Source: an uncultured Azospirillum sp.
Lineage (GTDB): Bacteria; Pseudomonadota; Alphaproteobacteria; RF32; CAG-239
Direction: 5' to 3'
Assembly: GCA_900539605.1 (NCBI GenBank)
Contig: UQCS01000046.1
Coordinates: 1-9,542 of the forward strand
Length of the DNA stretch: 9,542 bases
A program made the translations under genes and the position numbers. The notes beneath the pieces were generated by a model. The model saw nothing but the letters and a program-made list of their open reading frames with translations. It was not told the origin of the DNA and ran no database searches. This document shows, in pieces, positions 1-4,837 of the stretch. Numbering within the stretch: position 1 is the stretch's first letter; every line of letters begins with the position of its first letter.

Positions 1-175
1 TCTTCATCTTTGGCAAACTTAACAATCAAATTCTCATTGATTAGATAGGCATAGGAATTACATGCATTAGACATACAAGAACGGATATTGAAAACATTTC
101 CACTAATCGGTTAACTATATCTGTTATAAAACCAAGGTTGTGAGACTGTTTTTCTGTGATAAAACTATTTTTCAT
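1..175 (-). pseudogene. 5' end of a possible phosphotransferase-like gene, frameshifted, cut by window edge
   Basis: On the minus strand an ATG at 175-173 opens a frame beginning MKNSFITEKQSHNLGFITD. It runs into a TAA at 43-41. A second frame, open from 110 to the window edge, carries a stretch ending NSYAYLINENLIVKFAKDE. Adding one T to the TTT run at 97-99 (one A on the coding strand) joins the two frames seamlessly at ...NRLVE-NVFNIRSC.... The N-x-AYLIN-x5-KF pattern resembles the first strands of the N-lobe of aminoglycoside phosphotransferase/choline-kinase-like proteins. That family call is weak because only about 58 codons are visible. No Shine-Dalgarno sequence precedes the ATG. The AT-rich composition differs from the housekeeping genes of the window. 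It could be a decayed gene, a sequencing error in a homopolymer, or chance. Confidence 0.4.
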
Positions 176-266
176 AATGAATAGTATTATTTGTATTTTA
201 TAAATTTTTTATTAAAACCAGATAATTATCTAAAGATTCATACAAAATATCTGCATTTGGCAAAAT

Positions 267-467
267 ATGATAATGCCGGCCGCGATGATCTGCTTAAGCT
301 CATGCGCGGCGGCCGTTTATAGTTCGAGTTGTCCGGTTTATCCGGTGGCCGGCGAAAAGGTGGCGGCCGAACTGGAAAAAGTCGGCTATTCGGAATTTCC
401 GAACACTTGGGAATGGATCGGCCGGATTGATAAACTCCGGCAGGAATTGGAGGTGTGCGGAAAATGA
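267..467 (+). CDS. Small Cys-rich lipoprotein-like protein, probable prophage remnant (Rz1/o-spanin-like position)
   Basis: This is a 66-residue ORF whose GC-rich DNA contrasts with the AT-rich sequence on its left. The start is uncertain: ATGs lie at 267, 273 and 284, and none has a good ribosome-binding site. The N-terminus contains M-I-C-L-S-S-C, which can be read as a short lipobox with Cys13, but the hydrophobic part of the signal is very short. The rest has the pattern CPVYPVAGEKVAAELEK, then a WEWIGRIDKLRQEL segment and a final Cys. From memory, this Cys-Pro-x-Tyr-Pro...TWEWIGR layout resembles small proteins in prophage lysis regions of alphaproteobacteria; I could not verify that by search. 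Its start is nested in the tail of a different-frame ORF (stop at 322), as for Rz1 within Rz. Function is not established, and expression is doubtful because the upstream module is missing. Confidence 0.5.
   Translation: MIMPAAMICLSSCAAAVYSSSCPVYPVAGEKVAAELEKVGYSEFPNTWEWIGRIDKLRQELEVCGK
272..322 (+). pseudogene. C-terminal remnant of a phage-type ORF (possibly inner spanin, Rz-like)
   Basis: One plus-strand frame reads NAGRDDLLKLMRGGRL and stops at TAG 320-322. Upstream it runs into AT-rich sequence that does not look coding, so only the tail of a gene seems to survive. The charged tail ending in a GGRL-like motif, with a lipoprotein-like ORF starting inside it in another frame, recalls phage i-spanin genes with a nested o-spanin gene. 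The family call rests on architecture, not on a recognised domain. The left end of the remnant is placed at the composition switch near 270. Confidence 0.33.
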
Positions 468-574
468 AATCTTGCCCAGAATTTGCCGCGTTTGTATAAA
501 GGAAGTGACGGTATTCTGCGGTTTTCAGAGGTGGTACAAGTAGCTTAAAAGTATGTGAAAATATCTTTGTGAAA

Positions 575-605
575 ACAAAAAAGCCTTGAAAAACAAGGCT
601 TAAAA
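575..605 (-). terminator. Rho-independent terminator of the tRNA-Thr transcript
   Basis: A perfect 8-bp stem AAGCCTTG/CAAGGCTT (581-588 with 594-601) has an A5 loop on the plus strand. On the minus strand it is followed by CTTTTTTG, as expected for a terminator immediately after the 3' end of the tRNA. The plus strand also has an A-run after the stem rather than T, so the polarity is minus. Confidence 0.85.
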
Positions 606-606
606 A

Positions 607-681
607 TGGTGCCGCTAGCAAGAATCGGACTTGCGACCCCACCCTTACCAAGGGTGTGCTCTACCACTGAGCTATAGCGGC
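607..681 (-). tRNA. tRNA-Thr (anticodon GGT)
   Basis: The minus strand folds as a complete 75-nt tRNA. The acceptor stem is GCCGCTA/TAGCGGC with discriminator A and encoded CCA (607-609). The D-arm is GCTC-AGTGGTA-GAGC. The anticodon stem CACCC/GGGTG encloses the loop TTGGTAA, giving anticodon GGT at loop positions 3-5. The T-arm is GCAAG-TCCGATT-CTTGC. All stems are fully paired. It reads threonine codons ACC and ACT. Its 3' end faces the probable prophage remnant at lower coordinates, the usual polarity for tRNA-directed integration. Confidence 0.97.
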
Positions 682-698
682 ATAACTGAATTGAGGGG

Positions 699-727
699 AA
701 TATAGAACATCTTTTTAATAAATGCAA
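699..727 (-). promoter_or_regulatory. Sigma70-type promoter of tRNA-Thr
   Basis: On the minus strand there is a -35 TTGCAT (727-722), a 17-bp spacer and a -10 TATATT (704-699). The predicted start is about 10 bp upstream of the mature tRNA 5' end at 681. Geometry and position both fit a stable-RNA promoter. Confidence 0.7.
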
Positions 728-955
728 TAATTTTTTCATGTAATCGGCAAAATTTTTGACAAAGCTTTTATCTGATTGATTTATGGTGATATTTGTGAGA
801 TTTGGAATAAAGTGTTTCGGGGATATTTTAAATGAGGCTGAAATTGAGCAAAGCACTCCGGACTGTGAATCTGAAATCAAAATACCGGGTTTATACAAAA
901 ATAGAAGCTGTTGCTGTTTTAATAACACAATGAAAGGTTTATTTGGGGTTTGGGG
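728..955. other. Intergenic stretch between tRNA-Thr and the next operon, no convincing gene
   Basis: The gene-free interval is 682-1011. Apart from the tRNA promoter on its left and a promoter on its right, I see nothing supportable in it. A 62-codon open frame (783-971) lacks a ribosome-binding site and resembles no protein I know. A short tRNA-like patch near 855-880 does not complete a cloverleaf. Confidence 0.6.
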
Positions 956-984
956 TTGCTATCAAGGTTAAAAAAAACTATATT
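956..984 (+). promoter_or_regulatory. Sigma70-type promoter of the membrane protein-ROK kinase operon
   Basis: A -35 TTGCTA (956-961), a 17-bp spacer and a -10 TATATT (979-984) would start transcription near 991, about 20 bp upstream of the ATG at 1012. The -10 is identical to that proposed for tRNA-Thr. Confidence 0.6.
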
Positions 985-1011
985 TACAAATGAATGGAAA
1001 AAGGATGAACT

Positions 1012-1263
1012 ATGCAAAAAGTACTATCGTGGATTTTTATGTTTTTGGCAGCCGGGTTGTTTTTTACGGTTTTCTTATATGTGGCTTCAATAGTTATTCC
1101 GTTGTTGCTGCTGATTGTTGTCTTCGGTTTTTGGTGGATCCGTTATAAACAGCAAAAAGCGCTCAAGCTGTCTGATGGCGTTGGTCTCCGGCAGCATCGG
1201 CGTCGCCCACAAGGCGAAATTATTGATGTAGAATATGAAATTATAGATGACGACAAACGTTAA
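1012..1263 (+). CDS. Small inner-membrane protein of unknown function
   Basis: An 83-residue protein preceded by AAGGA at 1001-1005 with 6-nt spacing. Residues ~5-44 are almost entirely hydrophobic and probably form two transmembrane helices or one hairpin. A basic segment follows (residues 45-66, rich in K, R, H and Q), which by the positive-inside rule should be cytoplasmic. The tail ends in an acidic motif GEIIDVEYEIIDDD. Similar short 'I-[DE]-x-E-Y-x-[IV]-[IV]-D' tails occur on small membrane proteins of alphaproteobacteria, as far as I recall; no function is known to me. The stop is 15 bp before the sugar kinase start with no terminator between, so the two are probably co-transcribed. 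The hydrophobic core and good ribosome-binding site argue that it is real. Confidence 0.8.
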   Translation: MQKVLSWIFMFLAAGLFFTVFLYVASIVIPLLLLIVVFGFWWIRYKQQKALKLSDGVGLRQHRRRPQGEIIDVEYEIIDDDKR

Positions 1264-1278
1264 CGGGAGAAGCGGGGA

Positions 1279-2175
1279 ATGAAAATCAATCAGGTTTTGG
1301 CTTTTGATATCGGAGGGACGAAGATTGCTTATGCGGTGGTGGATCGCGACGGAAAAATTGTGAATCAGGTGGTACGCCATCCGACTCCGGCAGCACCGGG
1401 AGCGGTGGCAAAGCTGCTGAAAACGATCATTTCTCAGTTTGAAAATCAGGTGGATGCGATAGCGGTTTCGACTGCCGGGACGGTGGACAAGACCAATTCG
1501 CGGATCACCGGTTCGGTCGGCAATATGCCGCAAGGTTATATGGATACGGATTTTAAGGCGTTGTCAAATAAGCCGGTAATGGTAGAAAATGATGCAAACT
1601 CAGCGGTGTGGGCTGAATATATGATCGGCAATGCCAAAGGATATGATAATGTGATTTTGCTGACGCTGGGTACCGGTGTCGGTGTTGGTATTATTGTCGG
1701 CGGAAGGCTGCTGACCGGCAAATCCGGTGCGGCAGGGGAGGTTCATTTTCCGGTACGGTATGACAATAACCGTTTATGCGGATGCGGTCGTTATGATTGT
1801 TTGGAAATTTATATGTCCGGAAAGGCGCTCAGTTTGGAAGCTAAAGCCGTTTATAAGGATGACAATGCCAACAGTCATACGGTTATTGAAGGATTGAAAA
1901 AAAATGCGTTGCCGGCGGTGACGGCCTTTCATAACTGGCAGGAAATGGTAAAGAATGGGATTGTTATTTTTGCCGATATTTTTGACCCGGAGATTGTTTT
2001 GCTAGGTGGTTCAATGGCTCACTTTATTGATTACGGGCGTCTTAACCGCGAGGCTAACGAGATGATTGTGACGGCGCCGTTTTTACTTAAAGAAGCCGCT
2101 TTTGAAAATGATGCCGGTCTTGTCGGGGCGGCTTTGTTGTGTATAAAGAAGCTGGAAGAGAATAGGAACGTCTGA
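1279..2175 (+). CDS. ROK-family sugar kinase (glucokinase or N-acetylmannosamine kinase type)
   Basis: A 298-residue cytoplasmic ATP-dependent sugar kinase of the ROK family. The N-terminal phosphate-binding motif DIGGTK is at residues 10-15. VENDANSAVWAE (102-113) contains the expected catalytic Asp105. The second nucleotide-binding loop LGTGVGVGIIVGG spans 130-142. The structural zinc site is readable as His156, Cys167, Cys169 and Cys174 in CGCGRYDC; the Gly usual before the last Cys is Asp here. Length is typical (about 290-320) and no N-terminal helix-turn-helix is present, so it is an enzyme and not a ROK repressor. Substrate cannot be fixed from sequence: glucose, ManNAc, GlcNAc, fructose and allose kinases all share these motifs. 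GGGAGA at 1265-1270 is the likely ribosome-binding site. It is the second gene of a two-gene operon, followed by a strong terminator. Confidence 0.92.
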   Translation: MKINQVLAFDIGGTKIAYAVVDRDGKIVNQVVRHPTPAAPGAVAKLLKTIISQFENQVDAIAVSTAGTVDKTNSRITGSVGNMPQGYMDTDFKALSNKPVMVENDANSAVWAEYMIGNAKGYDNVILLTLGTGVGVGIIVGGRLLTGKSGAAGEVHFPVRYDNNRLCGCGRYDCLEIYMSGKALSLEAKAVYKDDNANSHTVIEGLKKNALPAVTAFHNWQEMVKNGIVIFADIFDPEIVLLGGSMAHFIDYGRLNREANEMIVTAPFLLKEAAFENDAGLVGAALLCIKKLEENRNV

Positions 2176-2197
2176 TTAAAAACAATAAAAAAGATAT

Positions 2198-2222
2198 CCC
2201 CCGGTTCAGCCGGGGGTTTTAG
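2198..2222 (+). terminator. Rho-independent terminator after the ROK kinase
   Basis: A perfect 7-bp GC-only stem CCCCCGG/CCGGGGG (2198-2204 and 2210-2216) with loop TTCAG is followed by TTTT. It lies 22 bp beyond the kinase stop codon. Confidence 0.9.
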
Positions 2223-2228
2223 GGATAC

Positions 2229-2257
2229 AAAAAACTGCCGCTGAAGAGCGGCAGTTT
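2229..2257 (-). terminator. Rho-independent terminator after the outer-membrane protein gene
   Basis: An 11-bp perfect stem AAACTGCCGCT/AGCGGCAGTTT (2232-2242 and 2247-2257) has a GAAG loop (plus strand). Read on the minus strand it ends in a T-run (complement of the A-run 2229-2234). It lies just downstream of the barrel gene stop at 2276, so two converging transcripts each have their own terminator within 60 bp. Confidence 0.9.
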
Positions 2258-2275
2258 GAAAACGGTACATTTCGT

Positions 2276-2824
2276 TTAGAAATTGTATCTGATACCAACC
2301 GAGAATTCGTCAATAGCGTCGATTTCGGATTTTTGGGTGTAAACATGATGATACATACCGCGAACCGACCAGTTTTCGTCAATGTTGTACTGGGCGCCTG
2401 CATTTAAGCGGTAACCGAAAGCTTCTTCTTTTTCGGAACCTTCGCCAACCAGTCTGACTTTCATTTCGTACTCACCGATACCGGCACCGGCAATCAGTTC
2501 AACCTTACCGTCGCAACCGAGCGGCAAGAAGCCGAGGACATCCACGCCGTAAGCTTGGAAGCGGGTGGTGTATTTATCGCTATAGTATGTGTTTTTCTCT
2601 TTACCCGAATATTGATAGAAAGCTTCGGCTCCGAAGTTTTTGTGGAATTTGGCACCGGCGACAAAGCTGACCGACTGATAGTCGTCTTCAATGGCATTTT
2701 CAATATCGTATGCATAGTCAAAAGTCGAATAGTTGAAGTCCAAACCGGCATAGGGTTTGATTTCGGCGTTGGCGTTAGCGGCAAATGCGCAGGCAATACC
2801 GGCCATTAATAAAGTTTTTTTCAT
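2276..2824 (-). CDS. Outer-membrane beta-barrel protein (8-stranded OmpA/OmpX-like fold)
   Basis: A 182-residue precursor. Residues 1-20 form a Sec signal peptide (KK n-region, hydrophobic core, cleavage after ANA with the mature protein starting EIKPYAGLD). The mature part is about 162 residues with alternating hydrophobic/polar strands rich in Tyr, Phe and Gly. The final strand, FSVGIRYNF, ends in Phe, the usual C-terminal recognition signal for the BAM assembly machine. This size suits an eight-strand barrel (the 'outer membrane protein beta-barrel domain' class). There is no OmpA peptidoglycan-binding domain. A role such as adhesion, membrane stability or small-molecule passage cannot be read from sequence. 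AAGGA lies about 10 nt upstream of the ATG. The gene is divergent from the aldo/keto reductase gene and has its own terminator. Confidence 0.88.
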   Translation of the reverse strand: MKKTLLMAGIACAFAANANAEIKPYAGLDFNYSTFDYAYDIENAIEDDYQSVSFVAGAKFHKNFGAEAFYQYSGKEKNTYYSDKYTTRFQAYGVDVLGFLPLGCDGKVELIAGAGIGEYEMKVRLVGEGSEKEEAFGYRLNAGAQYNIDENWSVRGMYHHVYTQKSEIDAIDEFSVGIRYNF

Positions 2825-2895
2825 AATCTTTTAGTCCTTTTTGGTTTTTCAAGTTTAATTTCTGTAAAATAATAATTATGTTATTTATGATTTAT

Positions 2896-2924
2896 CGGAT
2901 GTTTTAAAATCTGTTTGTCGAATT
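2896..2924 (-). promoter_or_regulatory. Possible promoter of the outer-membrane protein gene
   Basis: On the minus strand, TCGACA (5 of 6 to the -35 consensus) is followed about 19 bp later by GATAAA. The spacing is longer than optimal and the -10 is weak. It would give a 5' leader of roughly 70 nt. The AT-rich interval 2825-2975 between the two divergent genes must hold both promoters, but this is only the best candidate. Confidence 0.3.
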
Positions 2925-2930
2925 TATATC

Positions 2931-2949
2931 ACTAATATTTAAAATTAGT
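2931..2949. repeat. 6-bp inverted repeat in the divergent regulatory region (candidate operator)
   Basis: ACTAAT (2931-2936) and ATTAGT (2944-2949) are perfect inverted arms around ATTTAAA. The site lies 14 bp before the AKR ribosome-binding site and upstream of the divergent barrel gene. A regulator site is possible; short AT-rich palindromes also arise by chance in such DNA. Confidence 0.3.
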
Positions 2950-2962
2950 TAATGTTAACCTT

Positions 2963-2969
2963 AAAGGAG
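2963..2969 (+). promoter_or_regulatory. Ribosome-binding site that fixes the AKR start at 2976
   Basis: AAAGGAG is a near-perfect Shine-Dalgarno sequence, six bases before the ATG at 2976. An in-frame ATG at 2952 would add eight residues, lacks such a site, and would place this Shine-Dalgarno inside the coding region. Confidence 0.85.
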
Positions 2970-2975
2970 TCTCAA

Positions 2976-3890
2976 ATGAAGTATGTTACGCTGAACAATG
3001 ACAGCAAAATGCCGATGGTCGGTCTGGGAACCTGGAAGGCTGCCCCGGGCGAGGTTTATCAGGCCGTGCGCTGGGCGATCAAGGTTGGGTACACTCATAT
3101 TGACTGCGCCGAAATTTACGGCAATCAAAGCGAAATCGGGCAGGCGCTGACCGATGCGGTGAACGAAGGAGACGTTAAACGCGAGAATCTTTTTGTTACT
3201 TCCAAATTATGGAACGATTCCCATGCTCCGGAAGATGTTTTGCCGGCACTTCGGAAAACGTTGCAGGATCTAAAACTTGACTATCTGGATTTGTATCTGA
3301 TTCATTGGCCGGTAGCACAGAAAAAGGGAGTTGAAATGCCGGAAAGCGATGATGACATGGTATCGTTGCAAGAGATCCCGCTGGAACTGACGTGGGCCGA
3401 GTTGGAAAAGGCCAAAAATCAGGGATTGGTGCGGGCGATCGGGCTGTCCAACTGCGGACAGAAAAAAATTGCCGATTTGCTGGAAAAAGCCGAAGAAGCG
3501 CCCAGCGTTTTGCAGATTGAGTCGCATCCGTACCTGGTTCAGAAAGAGTTGATTGAGTTTTGCAATAAAAATATGATTGCGGTGACGGCTTATTCGCCGT
3601 TGGGTTCCGGTCACGGCGAGTTGCTTAATGATCCGGTGATTGAAGAGACGGCAAAACGTTTGAAGATTACACCGGCGCAGCTGCTGCTGGCCTGGCAAAT
3701 CAACCGCGGCGTGATTGTAATTCCCAAAAGCACCCATGTTGACCGCCTGAAAGAAAATTTTGCCGCCCAGAATATCGAACTGGATGAAACAGATATGGAA
3801 ACAATTGCCGGGTTGGATAAAGGAGAACGTTATATCACCGGCGAAAAATTTGTTTTCGGTGATTATACCGCAGAGGATATTTTTGCCTGA
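2976..3890 (+). CDS. Aldo/keto reductase (NADPH-dependent aldehyde/ketone reductase)
   Basis: A 304-residue cytoplasmic (alpha/beta)8-barrel oxidoreductase. The start at 2976 is chosen over an in-frame ATG at 2952 because of AAAGGAG at 2963-2969. The catalytic tetrad is complete: Asp43 in HIDCAEIYGN, Tyr48, Lys77 in VTSKLWND and His110 in YLIHWP. Downstream are the LSNC segment, a QIESHPYL motif and the cofactor-binding VIPKSTHVDRLKENF, whose Lys-Ser is typical of NADPH preference. The tetrad numbering equals that of human AKR1 enzymes, so there are no N-terminal insertions. Family members reduce aldehydes, ketones and sugar aldehydes; the physiological substrate here is unknown. It is a single-gene transcript with a terminator at 3914-3944. 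Its divergent neighbour encodes an outer-membrane protein, and no pathway partner is adjacent. Confidence 0.93.
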   Translation: MKYVTLNNDSKMPMVGLGTWKAAPGEVYQAVRWAIKVGYTHIDCAEIYGNQSEIGQALTDAVNEGDVKRENLFVTSKLWNDSHAPEDVLPALRKTLQDLKLDYLDLYLIHWPVAQKKGVEMPESDDDMVSLQEIPLELTWAELEKAKNQGLVRAIGLSNCGQKKIADLLEKAEEAPSVLQIESHPYLVQKELIEFCNKNMIAVTAYSPLGSGHGELLNDPVIEETAKRLKITPAQLLLAWQINRGVIVIPKSTHVDRLKENFAAQNIELDETDMETIAGLDKGERYITGEKFVFGDYTAEDIFA

Positions 3891-3909
3891 AACAAAAAGT
3901 AGCAAAATG

Positions 3910-3948
3910 CAAAAAAAGGAGCGGGTCAAAGACCGGCTCCTTTTCTTT
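3910..3948. terminator. Bidirectional terminator between converging AKR and lipoprotein genes
   Basis: A 14-bp stem (3914-3927 with 3931-3944, one mismatch) has an AAA loop. The outer arm is AAAA on the left and TTTT on the right. Transcripts from either side therefore end in a U-run after a GC-rich hairpin (GGAGC..GGCTCC core). It lies 20-24 bp from both stop codons. Confidence 0.88.
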
Positions 3949-3966
3949 TCAGGGGACGCAGATGCG

Positions 3967-4677
3967 TCAGTAGGCTTTCACATTTGCAACCGTGATGCCG
4001 TAAGTGGTGTCGTTGCCCCACTTTTTGTCAGCATACTTTTTGACCTTGGCGTTCTTTTCCATCAGAGCAACCTTGGCGGCCGTAGTGTTCTTGATGAACT
4101 TGCCGGTATTGTCGTAAATTTTCCACTGGACTTTGCCGGGAACTTTTGCCACATAGCGGAAGTTCTTGCCGTCGGCCTGTTCGAGCACGATGATCTTTTC
4201 CCATTCAGCTTTCAGCGGACCGACACCCCATTTGCCGTCGTGTTTGAAGAATACATTGTCGGCGTGCAGGTAGTAGTCCTGATTCGGGCCCAACGGTGTA
4301 TTCTCGCCGTTTTTCAAGAAGTACTTGTCGACGGCATCCTCGAGGATGAAGTAGTCTGGCGCGTAGCTGATCTTGTCGTACGATTTTCCGGTTACCGATT
4401 TTCCGGCGAAGTCGAGCAGATCCCACTTAACGGGGTCGTTGTGCTGCTTGCGGCCGATCTGAGCGATCAGGTAGCCGTACTTGGCTTCGGCCTTGACGTA
4501 CAACGGTTCCGTGAGGGTAGCTTCGGCGTTGGCGACTTTGATGCCGACGAGGGTCGTGTTTTCAGCCGTGTAGGTAACGAGGTTGGGCGATCCTTCGATG
4601 GGCGTCTCTACAGATTTGAACTTGTTGCAGCTCACTGCCAACAGGCTAATGAGACATGCGAAAACGATCTTTTTCAT
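3967..4677 (-). CDS. Putative lipoprotein with WG-repeat-like segment, probably acquired horizontally
   Basis: A 236-residue protein beginning MKKIVFACLISLLAVSC, a lipoprotein signal with Cys17 as the predicted lipidated residue (lipobox LAVSC), followed by Asn. The mature part is rich in aromatic residues, Lys and Gly. It has beta-type segments including KYGYLIAQIGRK, KWDLLDFAGK, FFKHDGKWGVG and QWKIYDNTGK, which recall degenerate WG-type repeats; I do not recognise a named domain. Codon use differs from its neighbours: one stretch runs TCG TAC GAC AAG ATC AGC TAC, with GAG and AAG preferred where flanking genes use GAA and AAA. No Shine-Dalgarno precedes the ATG. C/G-ending codons, an 'SCNK' lipoprotein N-terminus and a missing Shine-Dalgarno all suggest a Bacteroidota-type donor (inference). 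The function is unknown; it is likely anchored in the cell envelope. Confidence 0.82.
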   Translation of the reverse strand: MKKIVFACLISLLAVSCNKFKSVETPIEGSPNLVTYTAENTTLVGIKVANAEATLTEPLYVKAEAKYGYLIAQIGRKQHNDPVKWDLLDFAGKSVTGKSYDKISYAPDYFILEDAVDKYFLKNGENTPLGPNQDYYLHADNVFFKHDGKWGVGPLKAEWEKIIVLEQADGKNFRYVAKVPGKVQWKIYDNTGKFIKNTTAAKVALMEKNAKVKKYADKKWGNDTTYGITVANVKAY

Positions 4678-4718
4678 TTTTCAATGAGTTTAAGAGGTGA
4701 ATAAATATTAAAAATTGA

Positions 4719-4730
4719 TTGTCGAGACAA
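4719..4730. repeat. Palindromic element TTGTC-GA-GACAA overlapping the lipoprotein transcription start
   Basis: Five-base perfect inverted arms around a 2-bp centre lie directly downstream of the -10 of the proposed lipoprotein promoter, where a repressor would block initiation. On the minus strand GACAA recurs twice more in the promoter, at the -35 and in the spacer. Operator function is a hypothesis. Confidence 0.35.
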
Positions 4731-4759
4731 AATATACTTCGTTTGTCCAAAATTGTCAA
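4731..4759 (-). promoter_or_regulatory. Strong sigma70-type promoter of the lipoprotein gene
   Basis: On the minus strand there is a perfect -35 TTGACA (4759-4754), a 17-bp spacer and a -10 TATATT (4736-4731, 5 of 6). It is the closest match to consensus in the window. The predicted start near 4724 leaves a leader of about 45 nt that contains no clear Shine-Dalgarno. Confidence 0.75.
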
Positions 4760-4784
4760 GATAATTTAAATGATTTTTTTATTA

Positions 4785-4812
4785 TTAACGGTTATAGTAA
4801 GTTCAGTATGAT
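4785..4812 (+). promoter_or_regulatory. Possible promoter of the murF-fmt operon
   Basis: TTAACG (4785-4790) and TATGAT (4807-4812) with a 16-bp spacer lie 25 bp before the murF-like start. The -10 is good and the -35 is 4 of 6. Some promoter must lie in 4678-4837 because the gene on the left runs the other way, but this exact choice is uncertain. Confidence 0.35.
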
Positions 4813-4837
4813 TAAAAATTAACGGACTTGAGGAAAA

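Noticed and set aside
238..651. A 137-codon minus-strand open frame across the prophage remnant and the tRNA.
   Set aside because: It runs through the tRNA-Thr gene and its terminator and is antisense to the better-supported lipoprotein-like ORF; composition is Arg/Pro/Ser-rich as expected of a shadow.
840..900. A tRNA-His-like patch: a loop CTGTGAA flanked by CCGGA and TCTGA, followed by a GGGTTTATAC segment.
   Set aside because: The anticodon stem has a mismatch, and no T-stem, D-stem or acceptor stem can be completed; at best a chance likeness or a long-dead fragment.
783..971. A 62-codon plus-strand open frame between tRNA-Thr and the small membrane protein gene.
   Set aside because: No ribosome-binding site, low-complexity Cys-rich tail, unlike any protein I know, and it overlaps the promoter of the next operon.
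2952..2975. An upstream in-frame ATG that would extend the aldo/keto reductase by eight residues.
   Set aside because: The AAAGGAG Shine-Dalgarno lies between the two ATGs, and the shorter protein starts at the normal family position.
3270..3929. A 219-codon minus-strand open frame antisense to the aldo/keto reductase.
   Set aside because: The plus strand carries the intact catalytic tetrad and a strong ribosome-binding site; the antisense frame is a codon-usage shadow.
3760..4704. A 314-codon plus-strand open frame antisense to the lipoprotein gene.
   Set aside because: It begins inside the AKR gene, crosses a terminator and has no ribosome-binding site, while the minus strand encodes a complete signal-peptide protein with its own promoter.
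4700..4745. A Bacteroidota-type promoter (TTTG ... TAnnTTTG) before the foreign-looking lipoprotein.
   Set aside because: TATATTTTG has one base too many in the -7 motif and no TTTG lies at the proper distance; the sigma70 reading is much better.
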